Part shown: positions 1 to 12,551 of the stretch, in pieces
Layout: each line of letters begins with the position of its first letter
Numbering within the stretch: the first letter of the stretch is position 1
From: Sequoia sempervirens
Lineage: Eukaryota > Streptophyta > Pinopsida > Cupressales > Cupressaceae
Direction: 5' to 3'
Length of the DNA: 64,000 nt
Assembly (NCBI GenBank): GCA_007258455.2
Contig: VDFB02252616.1
Coordinates: 119,944,552 to 120,008,551, forward strand
Notes under the pieces: generated by a model
What the model was told of the DNA's origin: nothing
The model's database searches: none
What the model saw: the letters and a program-made list of their open reading frames with translations, nothing else
Translations under genes and position numbers: made by a program

Positions 1-840
1 TCTCATGAAGATGAAATGTCATGACAATCCATAGCCATAGGCATTCGTCATGGAATTCCATCACCATGAGACCACAATTCTTTGAGGCATTTTTCCAAAT
101 AGTTCATTTCCTTGTCTATTTTATTGCTATTATACTTCGATAGATTTTTTCCCATAGCTTGTTCAAAAGCACTTGTTTTAGGCTTTTAGCCCATAGCAGC
201 AAGGAAGCCAACTGTTTGATAAAATTCTTTGGTTGTTTGTTTTGGTTTGAGTGGTATTTAGTGGTTTTAGGTGTTGAGTATTAAACTATAGTAGAAAGTA
301 ACTTTGTAAGGAGAAGAATTTGTGGCATATGAATCTTCCATGCTCCATGCAATGTCATGACTTGAGAGGCATCCATATAAGGAAAGAGCATGTGATTTAA
401 GAATGCCAACAATATCAAAATTGCAACACCTAGTGATGAGACCCAATATGAAAAGGAAGAAACATGACACCATGGTATAATGTGAATGCACAATGTTGAT
501 TCAATCAAATGTTTCAGACAATGTACAGTTACTAAGGTGAAATGAACACAATATAATGGACGACCATCATTGAAGACAAACCAAATCAAATCAAAACCCA
601 TATAAAAGGTAGATTCATAAATTTTAGATGAAATATACAGACCATTTTGGTGATGTACGAGATGCAGAGGCCTTCACGGCAAAACAAATCACAAAATTTT
701 CAATTTTGTAGCCAAGCAAGCTCAATCCCTAGGCTTCCTGCAACCTTTCCTCCTAGTGCGCGACTCACTCTCCAATTGATGAGCTAGGTTTTGATTCAGT
801 CAATTAAAATGAAAATTGTGGTGCCATATTGTTAAATTTT
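1..840. other. Unassigned left-edge sequence
   Basis: Mixed-composition AT-rich DNA without a recognisable gene. The longest open frame (minus strand, 281-601, 106 codons) is hydrophobic, shows no motif I know, and has no continuation beyond its stop. I see no LTR termini, RNA gene or splice-bounded coding stretch here. Confidence 0.5.
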
Positions 841-1012
841 ACATAAAAAATTATATATAATTAATATAATTATATAATATTAGCTAAATTTATAATATTA
901 ATATAATACTAATATATTATAATATTAGTTAAATTTATAATATTAAATTAATATTCTAATTATTATAATTAATATAATATTATAATTATTATAATATAAT
1001 TATCTCTCTATA
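841..1012. repeat. A/T-only low-complexity tract
   Basis: About 170 bp made almost entirely of A and T, built from short TAATATA / ATTATAA words that recur on both strands and can pair with each other. It directly abuts the polypyrimidine tract that follows. Confidence 0.85.
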
Positions 1013-2375
1013 TCTCCCACTATCTATGTCACTCCCTCTCCCCCCTCTACCTATCAATATCCCAACTTTCTCTCCTTCCCCCTCTCAACTATCTCCTAAC
1101 CCCCTCTCTATCTCTCACCATCTCTCCCTAACTCTCTCCCCTATATTCTACTCTCTCTCCCTTTCTACATATCGCTCTCCCTAGTCTCCCCATCTTCATT
1201 CTCTCCCTTTTCTACCTACCTATCTATCTCCATCTCTTCTCTCTCTTCCTCTTCAACCTATCTCTCCCTTGACTCTCCCTCTACTTATCAATATCCCTTT
1301 CTCTCCCTCCCCCTCTTAGCTATCTCTCACCATATCACTCTCCCTAGTCTCCCCATCTTCTTTCTCTCTGGCCTTTTGTACATCCTATCTATCATCATCT
1401 CTCTCCTCCTCTTCAACCTATCTCTCCCTCTCTCCCCCTCTTCTCTACCTCTCCTCATCTACCTATCAATACCCCTTTCTCTCCCTCCCCCTCTTAGCTA
1501 TCTCCTGGACCCCTCTCTATCTCTCACCATCTCTCCCTCCCTATCCCTAGCCCCTATCTTCTTCTCTCCCTCCCTTTCTACATATCGCTCTCCCTAGTCT
1601 CCCCCTCTTCTTTCTCTTCCTTTTCTACCTATCTATCTCCATCTATTCTTTCTCTTCCTCTTCAACCTATCTCTCCCTCGACTCTCCTCCTCTACCTATC
1701 AATATCACTTTCTCTACCTCCCCATCTCAGCTATCTCTCAACCCCCTCTCTGTCTCTCACCATCTCTCCTTCCATCTCTCCCCTATCTTCTTCTCTCTCT
1801 CCCTTTCTACATATTGCTCTCCCTAGTCTCCCCCTCTTCATTCTCTCCCTTTTCTACCTACCTACCTACCTACCTATCTCCATCTCTTCTCTCTTCCTCT
1901 TCAACCTCTCTCCCTTGACTCTCCCCCTCTTCTCTATCTCTCCTCTACCTATCAATATCCCTTTCTCTCCCTCCCCATCTCAGCTATCTCCCAGCCCCCT
2001 CTCTATCTCTCACCATCTCTCCCTCCCTATCCCCCCTATCCATCAACTATCTATCTCCACCTCTCTTCCTTTCTCTTCCCATATATCTCATCTCTCTTTC
2101 TCTTCCCATATATCTCTATCTCTCTCTATCTCTCACCATCCCCCTCTATCTCTCTATATCACCCCTTTCTATGTCTCTCTCTCCCTCTATATATATTGAG
2201 CTATCTCTCCCTCTCTCCCCTATCTTCTTCTCTCTCTCCCTTTCTACATATCTCTCTCCCTAGTCTCCCCCTTTTCCTTCTCTCCCTTTTGTACATCCTA
2301 TCTATCATAATCTCTGCTCTCTCCTCCTCTTCAACCTATCTCTTCCTCTCTCCCCCTTTCTCTATCTCTCTAATG
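1013..2375 (+). repeat. Polypyrimidine (CT-rich) tract with degenerate higher-order repeats
   Basis: About 1.36 kb in which the plus strand is dominated by C and T (words such as CTCTCCCT, TCTATCTC and CACCATCTC). It is not a simple microsatellite. A landmark 'CTAC(C/T)TATCAATA' recurs at about 1052, 1286, 1464, 1697 and 1950, each time followed by a CTTTCTCTCC-type stretch and then 'AGCTATCTC' or 'AACTATCTC'. This gives degenerate units of roughly 178-253 bp. Open frames in it are Ser/Leu/Pro-rich artefacts of composition. Confidence 0.9.
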
Positions 2376-2997
2376 TCAAGTCTTCTAAAAATAGTGTTTT
2401 ATTAAACTATAAGTAGATTATTGTCACCACTCTTCATTCCACATGAAATTCCAACTGTAGCAATTGTTTTGTTGCTTTTTTCAAGTTTCATTAACCAATA
2501 TATTTAGTGGGTTGAATAAAGTTGTGTTATGACCCTTGGTCTCTTAAAATTAATTAGACAATATTAGGGAGATCAGGAAGGGGAAAAAAGTAATCTCCTT
2601 CAAAATAGGGGTAGTTGTGGTTTTGTTCGTTTTCTTTGTATACTATATACTTAGTTTCTTTAGGATAAATAAGTCACTGCATAGGAAGGGTGATAATTGG
2701 TCTAAAAAATCTAAACAACTTTGCAATTATTTCACTACTATGATCAATGTGTCATCTTCAATGAAATTTCCCAAAACACATTCATTATGATCATATGGAA
2801 ATTTCTAGGAGAACTACAATAGTTGTAACATCATGAATTAAAATTAAACATTAAAAATTACATCATGAATTAATTATGTAATGGCATAAAAACTAAAAAA
2901 ATCATGAATTAATTATGTAACCACATAAGTCAAATATAATTCTATCAAGAAATGAATATCAAATAGATAATACAATCACATAACTCATACATTTCAA
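2376..2997. other. Unassigned spacer before the CACTA relic
   Basis: AT-rich sequence between the pyrimidine tract and the 3' end of the CACTA coding relic. It should contain the 3' terminal region of that element, but I could not identify a convincing CACTA-type terminal inverted repeat in it. Confidence 0.4.
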
Positions 2998-5900
2998 TGT
3001 CATTTATCTTCTTCTTCATCAAACTCTTTGTTTGACATATCATCTGATCCAGATTCGACATGGTAAGGATTGGTCATATCATCATCGTCATCATTGATAT
3101 CAGTTTTGATAATGTCATCATCCACACGGATATCATCTTCATGAACATTAACTCCATCATCATGATCTAGTTCCTCCTTTTCAACATCTTCATCAGAAAC
3201 ATCATCAACTAATTGTTGATCGTGATCATCATTAACATCATCTTCTAGTTCTTCGATATCTTCTTCTTCCACAACATTATACTTTACTGGCCTTCCTCTT
3301 GGATCATGTCTAACAACAAATGACCAAACCAGTTTACCTGGAACCTATGAAAATACTTGCTCACATTGGCTTGGGAGAACATAGGGCTCATTTCCAGCTC
3401 GCTCGATCAACCTTGTATTAACCATGGTAAATCCATTATCATGTTCAATAACAATTCTTTTGGGATCATTTTCATTCAATCGTAGCATGTATCATAGGAC
3501 AGCAAACATAAATAATTGAAAGACTTAAAGTCACACTCAAGTATATCATCCAAAATCCCATAGTATCAATTTTTTGAGACTTTTGGATGTATGTCACTTC
3601 TAGATGAAACATTAGTCACTTGAAACACTGCAGCTATCCCAAAATCATAAGTTTTCTTCATGTCATCCAAATTTTTGATTCAAAATTTATGACCGTTGTA
3701 GCACATAGCCTTCTGGTGTTTCATCTACAATATTTCAAACATGAAAAAATTATTGTAATATCATGAGTTGATAAACATATTTATTCTTGGCCGAATGTAT
3801 GCAAAAAAAAAATCTCAACATATATATACATCAATATAATTGAAAATAATTAAATAATATGGGTGATTAATATATTTATATGTACCTTTTTATCTCTTAA
3901 ACCATATGCTAAATCAATTTCCCTTTGTGTAACATTGGAATTTCTATTACAATGAGCTTCTTTAACCAATGAAGCCAAACCTTCCCATGTTAATGCGTGG
4001 CTAGATTGTTGACATCGTTCAATCCATACCGTCATCCAATCAAGATTTTTTGTGACATAAAAATTTAGTGCATCCCACTCTCAACCAAATGTATAAAAAA
4101 AAATGGAAATTATAAGATCTATACAATGAATTGAACAAATATTGCTACTTACCTCATGTATTTTCCAAGATCATATGTAACTTGCTTGACATTGTTGTCA
4201 AAGTTGTCTAGGAGAGAGAGGTAGAATGTATACAACAATTATAAAATATTTTTTTCATTATTTTTCCAAAAGTAGTAAACATAATACACTGAAAAGTGCA
4301 TGCAATATACAAATATATAATATACCAGAATAATTACCTTAATGAAGGTATGCCAATCATGCATTTTCATCCCTAACCTAAATTCACCTTTCTTTGTTAT
4401 GATATTGTTTATGTTTGCAGCAAATCCTGTGGGAAATCGAATTTTTCATATGACTTCTTTTATAGCATTGCTTTGCTACTCCGTTGATAACCAAGGAAGG
4501 GCACTTATATTAATTTGGTCTTCACCACTATTTAATTGGATGACATTTTTTATTGCATGATTGGCTTCCTGAATGTCACTACAAATTTTGACAATTTTTT
4601 CTTTGTCAAGCCTTCCATCCAATATTTTCCATAACGTTTATGTTATATTCTTTCCGATATGCATTGTATCAAAAAAATGGATAGTTTGTAGGGCAACCTA
4701 CTAAAATTTCTGGGATAACTTTTCATTCCCTGTGGAAGCCGACCATTAATGCCTTGACGACCGTCATGAAGAATATAAGTTAAACAAATTAACAATGACA
4801 ATCATTGTCAATTACAGCATGAGCAAGCAAAACACAATATACAAATATAAATTCCAAACATATCATATATGATAGATAAAAAATTTGATTTGATGTATAA
4901 CCTTGATGATTAATTCTATTATATTCCAACTTCCATAGGTGAGGTGTCATTCTTTGTGGTTTTGATGTTGTCTCTTCTTTCCCATTGAAAAGATGTTTTT
5001 CAGTAGCTCGATACTTATGATTTCTATGGAGGAAATTCCTATACTCATCAAACACTTGCTTTCCTAAACTTGTTGAATGATGAGATTTCATCTTTGGACC
5101 ACAAATTGGACATGCAAAATTTCCCTTTGTTTGAAGACCTACAAAATCATATATAATTGGATTAAATATGTCAATTTTTATAATTATATATAATGAATAG
5201 ATTATTTAAAAAACATGCATGATATTTACTTCATAAAATTAAATATCGTTAAAGTGCATTCAAACATTATAACATACCACAAAAATGTGTTAGCCCTGGG
5301 GCATCATGAATTGTCCATACAAGCATTGCATGGAATTGAAATTTTCTTTGTCCTATTGGTCTAGAGACATCATACATAGTGACGCCATTCCATAACTTTA
5401 GTAACCGTCGATAAGAGGCTCGATATATACATTCATATATTTAACTTGGTACTTACCTAGTTGAATGAACATAAACATTACATAATTATTATAACCATTT
5501 TATTGCAATATATATAAAATTAATGTACATGACTATTAAATGAAAAAAATATAAGTCATTATGCAACAAATAAGACAAATGAGATGCTACTATGTTAAAG
5601 AAAATTGATGTAAACAAATACTTGGAACAATCATTGCCAACATTATGTGCTCCCTCTTTATTGACATCCATGGAGGAATGTTATTGTTGATAACAAAAAT
5701 AGGCCACACCGAGTAAATAGATCTCAACTTTCCAAATGGATTAACACTATCTGCTGCCAATGAAAGTCTGAGATTACGAGGTTCTTTAAAGTGTGGCCAT
5801 TTTTCCTCCATGTCCTTAAATGCAGAACCATCCGCAGGCATTTGAAGAATATCATCTCCACTTTTATTTTGTACATGGTAATCCATAATTGGGCTAAGCT

Positions 5901-6990
5901 TTTTCACCTAAATAATCATTGCATACATGGAATAATGAGAATGTAATGAAGAACCTTGCGAGATACCTTTTTTGTTAGTTGATATGTTCGATATCTATTG
6001 ATATTACATTCTGGGCATTCTATTGCAAATTCATGTTGTTTATGATATATAACATGATCATTGGGACATGCATCTATTGCTTGATACTCCATTCAAATAT
6101 CTTTCATAATGGAAGATAAATCTCGGTATGAGCGAGGTAAAATATTTGATGATGGTAACAAAAATTCACCAATCAATCTACAACAAAAAATAATTTGTTA
6201 ATATAAAGAATATTAATGGTACATATTTCATCCTTTATTTACTAATGATGAACTAACAACAATTAAAATAGATGAAAAAAGATGACATATATGACATACC
6301 TTAACATCCGTGACATTGCTATGTTGGATAAACCATTCATAACCTTTAAGTTCACTAGCAACAATATAGCAGAGAGAAGAGTTGTTTCGGAGCCTTCATA
6401 AAGGGGCTCGTGTACCTTCTCAAGTATAGGTAAATCATGAACATCATCAAAGTCATCTCGATCATCATGATCAGTTGCACTACTAAATGTGTCATGGATC
6501 AATGTATTTGTACTATCATCTTCAACTGTGTTTTTTGGCACATGATCATCTTCTTTCATAGGATCATTAACTTCATCTTTGATATTCACAACTCCATGTT
6601 CCTCCGCTTGCAAAACCACATTCTTCGGGGTGTGATAATCCATATCTTGTACCCTAGGGTGCCCCACCTTTATAATAATGATCAAGACAAACAAACAATG
6701 ATCATGATCAAGTGAGTTTTTATATATATAGAAATGTTAAAATGATATAAACATTTACAAATTCAATCAATATAAAGACATATAATGAACAACTTACCAA
6801 TGGATGATAATCATGCCCCCTTTCAATGTGACCATGCTGCCTACAATGTTTCTTAGTTGTTGTGATTAAAAGTCTTCTCATCTTTAAGCCCTTGCAATTT
6901 TTGTAAGGACAATAACATTTCCCATCACCCTTTCTTTTCAATCTAGCCCACATTCTAGCAATTGTCTATTCATTTTGTTCTGCACTAATA
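2998..6990 (-). pseudogene. TNP2-type CACTA transposase, domains in order but broken
   Basis: The protein would bind the ends of the CACTA element and catalyse its excision and insertion in the nucleus. Reading the minus strand from high to low coordinates I see these parts. A transposase-associated zinc-binding domain lies at 6953-6760 (CYCPYKNCKG...KKHCRQHGHI). An apparent GT donor (GGTAAGT) follows near 6800 and an exon resumes near 6672. An acidic stretch and 'EPLYEGSETT' lie near 6400. A Cys motif (CPECNINRYR) lies near 6010. The TNP2 core 'EPRNLRLSLAADSVNPFG' is at 5790-5730. 'LWNGVTMYDVSRP' is near 5390, with a frameshift just before it. 'FACPICGPK' and 'HRNHKYR' are at 5120-5000. 'FDTMHIGKNIT' is near 4660, 'RFPTGFAANI' near 4420, and a DUF4216-like region (GFTMVNTRLIERAGNEPYVL) near 3430-3370. 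The C-terminus is very acidic (3272-3000). In-frame stops and at least one frameshift inactivate it; some gaps may be introns. Confidence 0.85.
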
Positions 6991-7620
6991 TTATCTGACA
7001 TGATTTTTCTTTACCAAACTTGAATATTTAGATCTTAAAAAAGTATCAAAACCAAACTCTAATAATTTTTAATCATACACAAGTAACAAAATCTAATAAT
7101 TATGATATTTTGCACCAAAAAAATTCGGCATGCAACCATCCCTACAAAAGAGAAGATAGTCTGAAGTTAATGAACCCAAAAAACACTTTAAAATGCTAAT
7201 TCCAAAACTTATTAAATTCTAATTTTACTATGATTTCCAAGCGTTAGACTCCTAAAATCAGAATATTGAACTTGCACAACAAAACATGGAAATAAAATTC
7301 TCAAAATGCACAAGTCTAAAAATGAAAAGTGATGAGATGTTTCTTTAAAATATGATTTTCAAACCTGGAAGTACAAATTTGACTTCACAAATTAATTCTG
7401 GAAAAAGACAATGACTACCCCCAATTTGGCGATATCTTCTTGAATTTTTTTAATTTTTCCCAAGATAATCATCCTTAGTTCTCCACAAATTGTCGCAAGT
7501 AGAGAAAATTCGCAAGTAGAGAAAAATCACAAGTATAGAAAAAAACTGTCACAATAAATAGGTGAACTCACTTTTATTCATGTCGGCCATAATTCATTTT
7601 TTTTCTAATTTTCCATTGTT

Positions 7621-7658
7621 GTTGAAATTTTGACAAAAATGTTTGTCAAAATTTCAAC
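7621..7658. repeat. Perfect 17-bp inverted repeat, CACTA subterminal region
   Basis: Arms GTTGAAATTTTGACAAA (7621-7637) and its exact complement (7642-7658) flank a 4-nt loop. A further partial copy 'AAATTTCAACG' lies at about 7671-7681. It sits about 630 bp upstream of the transposase N-terminus, where CACTA elements carry transposase-binding subterminal repeats. Confidence 0.8.
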
Positions 7659-7849
7659 GAAACTTCGTCTAAATTTCAACGGAAACCAGGGTCGTCGAAA
7701 TTGCGAAGAACCTCAGGGATAAAATTTTTAAAAATTAAAAATTACACTTCAAATTTCACAAGCAGCTGACATTACATCAAATTATAAATATTTCGTTAGA
7801 AATTTTTGTCGTATTTTGCAGTCAAATGAGTTAGTGGTTAGACCTATCA

Positions 7850-8017
7850 TTTTGTGGTGTTAAACATTGGTATTAAATCCTAAATATTTATTTTCAATTC
7901 CACTTTTGATTTTCTAATTATTATTATAAAATGGGAAAATTAAATGCATAATTAGGTCCAAGAACATAGGGGAAGCTAAACCTAGTGTGAAATTATCAAG
8001 GATGACAATTTATTACA
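7850..8017 (-). mobile_element. Fragment of a Ty3/gypsy LTR (start of LTR, minus orientation)
   Basis: Read on the minus strand this begins TGTAATAAATTGTCATCC at 8017. It matches the beginning of the gypsy LTR at 50802 downwards (shared 'AATTTCACACTAGGTTT' and the following 'TTTCCCATTTTA' region). Similarity fades at about 7850, next to the CACTA subterminal region, so only the first ~170 bp survive. Confidence 0.65.
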
Positions 8018-9731
8018 CCATAGCTTTGTAGGAATAAGTTCATGAAGAAGAATGAAGAATATAGATGATAGGTTGAAGAATAATATCTCTACTTTAATAA
8101 ATTATTTCTTTGAAACTTTGTAAGCCTACTAAAGTGGGAGAAAAATATAAGATCTAAAATTACATATTCAATAATTCTATTTCATATATTTTCACACATT
8201 TTAACTTGTGTGTTATTTTGTTCTTTTGACCCTCTTTCTTTTCTTCTTATGTCTAATCCTTGATCTCAATTTTCATGCTAACCCCTTCTCCATGTATTTA
8301 TTTTTAAATTAATTGTTCCCTTCTTTTATTTTCCTTCCCCTATTTATTTATCCCCTTTTCATGGACCCCCTTACCCTTTCATCATAAGCACCTTTGATCC
8401 TTTAAATAAATCAATTAATTAGAAACTAACTCCATGGTACAGAGGAAAAATCACCTCGTTTGAACCCTTAAACTAATGATTCTTAAATATTATATCAAGA
8501 AATAGAAACCTCCTTTAAGTGGCCATGATTATCCATCATTATTAATTGAAATCGTACCTCTTTGAGCTCAAGGGCCAATCCTCAATGGTGGGTGTTAATT
8601 ACATTCCCTATTATTTTTAATAATAAAAGGTATTTTTTTATACTCCAATAATTTAATTGGGTTTCTTAGGGTGAGCTAGTAGGAATCCTTGAATTCCCTT
8701 CAAAAACCTATAGATTTTGGCTTCCTTTGTCTTATTTGATAATAGATACTAATTTTCCATTGGAAAATAACTATTGGGGCATTTTATCTAAAAGAGTAAA
8801 GGTATAATAGTGGTTAATATATTACTATACTATGATAGTATTTCTATTAAAGTCGACAATATTCTTTTTTGCAGAACCATAACTATTTATACAATATATA
8901 TCTTTGATTTTAATTTTTTATCATACATTCTTAGATTTTCAATTCAAATACAAAGAAATGTGAATAATATTGAATTATATCAAGATAAAAAAACTCAAAT
9001 AAAGAAATAACCTCTATAAAAAATTTAGAATATTTTTTGTTGGCACTCAATTTGAAGTCTTCCAATTGTGCTTGAATCCTTACCCCCTTCATGTGCATTT
9101 TGGCTCGTAATGGGTCTCCCTTGGTCAAATTTTATATATTTTTGTTCTCCATCATCATCCATATGCCTATCATGTGTTAGAAGCTACAAAGGTCTCAAAA
9201 GTTCTAAGTGTGTAGGTTTTATGTTCAAATTTATAAGGGTTGTGCTTATGTTAGAGTTTCAAAGTTTCCCTTCTTGGTATGCCTTTCCTCCCATTTCTCT
9301 CATTCCTTTGGCCCCATTAGGATATTGTAATTTTTCATTTGGGCATACTTTTCCCCAACCCCCACCTTCATCCCCTTTTTCTTATCAAGATTTGAGAGTT
9401 TACCTTCTCAAAATTTATTTCCTCAAACCTCTACTTTCCCTTGCCTCTATTAGTGTATCACACTTTTCCATATTGGCACACTTTCCCTATGAAACATAAA
9501 TTTCCAATTCTTATACTAAATTACCTTTTGAAGATTCATGATTTATTTCAGAAAATTTGAAAAAAAAAAATTTAGAATCTACACACAAATTGTCACAAAT
9601 CACTAGTTCACATCATCAAATTCTTAATGGTTTAGTTGCTATAGGTCTCAAAAGATGAAGATTCGGTTAAAAATATTGATGTAAATGTCCATCTTGGACA
9701 AAAAGTGAGAGATAGCATTGTGATTTCACCC
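8018..9731. other. Unassigned, with a polypurine-tract-like site
   Basis: AT-rich sequence with no gene I can support. At 8131-8145 'AAAGTGGGAGAAAAA' resembles the polypurine tract that precedes the 3' LTR at 24229, and the following 'TATAAGATCTAAAATTACA' loosely resembles that LTR's start. A worn 3' LTR may therefore begin near 8146, but similarity does not persist. Open frames at 8931-9128 (-) and 9068-9499 (+) show no family motif. Confidence 0.4.
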
Positions 9732-10348
9732 AATTATATTCCTGATAAGAGTTCTCCTCCCTGTGGGGTTTCTTCTATCACATGTCTATTATATTCATGA
9801 TAGGGGTTATCCTCTGTGGGTTTTGTTTTTATCACATGTCTTTGATTTATGTATTTTATCTATCTCGATCCTATTTGGCTGTCTGTGGAGGTGAAAATAC
9901 CAAAATGGGGATTTGACTGAGGCAAACCCCTAAACAACCCCCAAAATTTTTCTCGTTATGTTTGTATACAAATGAACAAATTTAACGTACTAGGTATTTT
10001 AGATTCTAGAATTTTATTGTTTATTTCATTAGAGATGACAACATGGTGCATACACATCCATGCAACACATTGGCATATGTGGCTGAGAGCTAATCCTCTT
10101 AAAAGTACAATCTTTGGTTTTTGTATTTTCTATTTCTGTATACCAGAGAATTTAATTCTATCATTTACCCTTGTAATTGAGTGATTTTGATATTATTATT
10201 ACTTATAACTTAGTGTTAATTTAAATATATTGTATAAACATTATTTATTATTCATCATGTCACCCGAGCTATACTATTTGAGTTAATTGAGGGCTATTTT
10301 CTCCTTAGGACCCTGCCATCTTGAGGGTAGTGAATCCCATCCTTTACA
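9732..10348 (+). repeat. 5' LTR remnant of gypsy A (3' part only)
   Basis: Homologous to 24786-25406 of the 3' LTR from 'ATTATATTC(C/A)TGATA' through to '...TTGAGGGTAG...CCTTTACA'. The frames at 9972-10184 and 25030-25242 that translate alike are part of this shared LTR and not a gene. Upstream of 9732 the similarity to the 3' LTR stops abruptly, which indicates truncation or rearrangement of the first ~560 bp. Confidence 0.8.
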
Positions 10349-10368
10349 TTTTTGGTGAACCTGACATG
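10349..10368 (+). promoter_or_regulatory. Primer-binding-like site of gypsy A
   Basis: TTTTTGGTGAACCTGACATG follows the LTR end directly. The same 19 bases (to ...ACAT) occur on the minus strand at 40185-40167, immediately downstream of another LTR of this family. That position and conservation are what a tRNA primer-binding site would show. I could not name the tRNA. Confidence 0.6.
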
Positions 10369-12551
10369 AATGAAATCATGTTAGATCTATTTCTTGAAAA
10401 TTTTAATTCTTTTGATGATGCATTTTCCAAGAAGGATTTTGATATGTTGGATGATGCCCTAGATGATTTATTAGAGACATCTCCTTCTACTCAAAACCTT
10501 GTTAAGCAATATTCTTCATTGGAACCTTCTTCTTCGCAAGTTGAGAAGCCCGTAAATTTAGTCATAGTCTCTATTTCCCATCAAAGGCCTAAGAGACTGG
10601 TCATTTATCTAAATTTGGCTATCCCTTCTCCTAAAATAATTAATTCTATTCATGGGGTTCCTGTCAAAAGTGATACACTAAAATTTTACATGAGATTCAT
10701 GTAATATAAGGCTTCCTCTTATAAAGTGGTACCCATACTTATAATACTAGAAGGAATCAATAAAATGTTAATCAACCTACCTCTTTACCCCCTTCTCAAC
10801 CTAGCCTTCCTTAAGCACCTAGACTTGTAAATAAGTAACTGGGCGAGTATGATCTTTTTGAGAAACTTCATGTTACTCCCACTAAGATATCACTTTGGGA
10901 TTTGCTTTAGATTGCTTTGGTTTACCAAGGTATTCTTTAGGAAGCCTTGCAAAAGATCCTCTTTCCTTATTATGCTAGGCCGATGAATTTTAATGTGTTG
11001 ATAGATCATATGTGTGTAGATTCACTGAATATTAAATTCCATCTCCATGAAGTCCCACCCTTGGAAGTATAAAAGCAAGTGGATCCTTTAATGATAATAT
11101 TTTACATTTAGAATATTGGCATTAAACATACACTCATTGATGTTGGGTTGACACTCAATGTATGTAGAATTGATTTATTACCTAAAATTAAAGTTTATTC
11201 AACTTCCCATGCTACTTCCTTATATATTCATGGGTTTGATAATACCAGTTGACAAGCCTTAGGCACAATAATATTTCCTTTAAGGTTGGGATCCATTACC
11301 ATTCCCACCCTGGTATATGTTATTCTAGGACCATTACCATATAATATTCTCTTGGGAATGCTATGGATTCATGTTTTGGGAGTAGTTAGCTCTACTTTGC
11401 ACCATTCCATTAATTTTGTTGCTAACAATGAGGTGTTCACAATCAAGGCCGACCTTGATGTTTTACACTTATGTGAGATGGAAACTACTAGTCAAACTTT
11501 GGTTGCACCTACTCTTAAGAATTTTATCCCTTCATTATCTTCCAATATTTTGACATCTACTCTAACAATACCTATTACAAAGGATACCATTTAGGAAGAT
11601 GTCCCTAAAGAAGATCCCACCAAAGCATAAATTCCTGAGTCCTCTCCTCCTATATCGTCTCCTAAATCAAATGCATTTCTAGGTGATGATTGAGGGTCCT
11701 TGAACTTCACCGAATCTTCTATAGGGGAGTAGAAAGTAAATTTGACCCACTTAGACATTCCCAAAATCTCATCTTCCTTTGCTAAGAAGGATGATTATGC
11801 TTCTATAAAGAAAGGTGATACTTATAGTATGTAGTACTATCTTTACACTAATCCTCCTCAAGAATTGCAGTCAAGTTACAAACCAGCATTTAATGTCTTC
11901 TCTAAGTTCAGTTATGGAGCTAAAGGTTGTGGGTGTAATTAACAAGGTATTAAATTCCCCTTAGAGTTTGATCCATGTGACTCTAATGTTGGACTTGGGT
12001 ACCATCCCAAAATGTCTAAGGTGAAGCCATGGTTGAATGTGAACACAGTTTCCATCGAAGTTTATCCTCTTAAATTAATTCATCCTAAATACATTAAAAG
12101 TAAGGTAGACACTAACAAAGTTCCTCTAGATGTTTTCTCTTCAGATGAAGCAATAGAATAATTCTTGTGCCTATTCTAATCTACCTTCTTATCATCATAA
12201 ATGATGATTCCCATATTACTTAAATAGACAAGTATATTTTTGAGAGTTTATTATGACTTCTAATGAGAAGGATTTTTTATCTAATATGGATGATAATTTT
12301 TATATGTCTCATCTTGAAGATTGTAATACTCTCCTTTTGAGAGATACTTCTAACGTCTTTATGGATCCTAAATCTTCTAAAAAGATAATTAAGATTGGAA
12401 AGTGTCTCTCTTCAAAAGAATCCAAATAACACACTAGCTTATTGCATTCTCATCCTAATATCTTTTCTTGGTAATATGAGGGAATTCCTAATATTGATAA
12501 ATTTGTGGTGGTTCCTAATATCATCCTATGTTATGATGTGAAGCCTGTTAA
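10349..12551 (+). pseudogene. Gypsy A gag-like leader and aspartic protease relic
   Basis: The 10363-10704 part is an acidic open stretch (DDAFSKKDFDMLDDALDD) and no canonical gag or zinc knuckle is visible. From about 10800 the pre-protease region typical of Tat-like elements can be followed in pieces. The aspartic protease is at 11120-11450: 'LIDVG' in place of the usual D-N/S-G core, then 'YIHGFDNT', 'PLPYNILLGMLWIH' and 'SSTLHHSINFV'. Downstream, 12250-12551 matches the linker before reverse transcriptase and ends at 'DVKPVN', where the nested element interrupts it. There are multiple stops and frameshifts. The frame resumes at 17527. Confidence 0.75.

Larger units (their letters stand above)
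2998..7720 (-). mobile_element. Decayed CACTA (En/Spm-type) DNA transposon
   Basis: The minus-strand TNP2-type gene (2998-6990) and the adjoining non-coding region to about 7720 form a CACTA element. The region just outside the gene's 5' end has a perfect inverted repeat (7621-7658) followed by related 'ATTTCAACG' words, as expected for a subterminal repeat region. Terminal inverted repeats starting CACTA and the 3-bp target duplication were not located, so both ends are approximate. The element is non-functional judging by the coding damage. Confidence 0.75.

Noticed and set aside
1376..2405. Ser/Leu/Pro-rich open frames in the pyrimidine tract
   Set aside because: They are forced by CT composition, have no start context or motif, and all frames look alike.
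2676..2760. CACT-starting words as the CACTA terminal repeat
   Set aside because: No matching inverted partner was found beyond the gene's 5' side, so the terminus cannot be supported.
3000..3272. Acidic 90-codon frame as a separate protein
   Set aside because: It is the C-terminal acidic tail of the CACTA transposase relic, in continuity with the DUF4216-like region.
4342..4560. Plus-strand 72-codon frame
   Set aside because: It is the shadow of the transposase segment read on the minus strand (RFPTGFAANI).
9972..10184. Conserved 70-codon frame also found at 25030-25242
   Set aside because: The similarity is explained by both lying in the two LTRs of gypsy A; nothing indicates translation.
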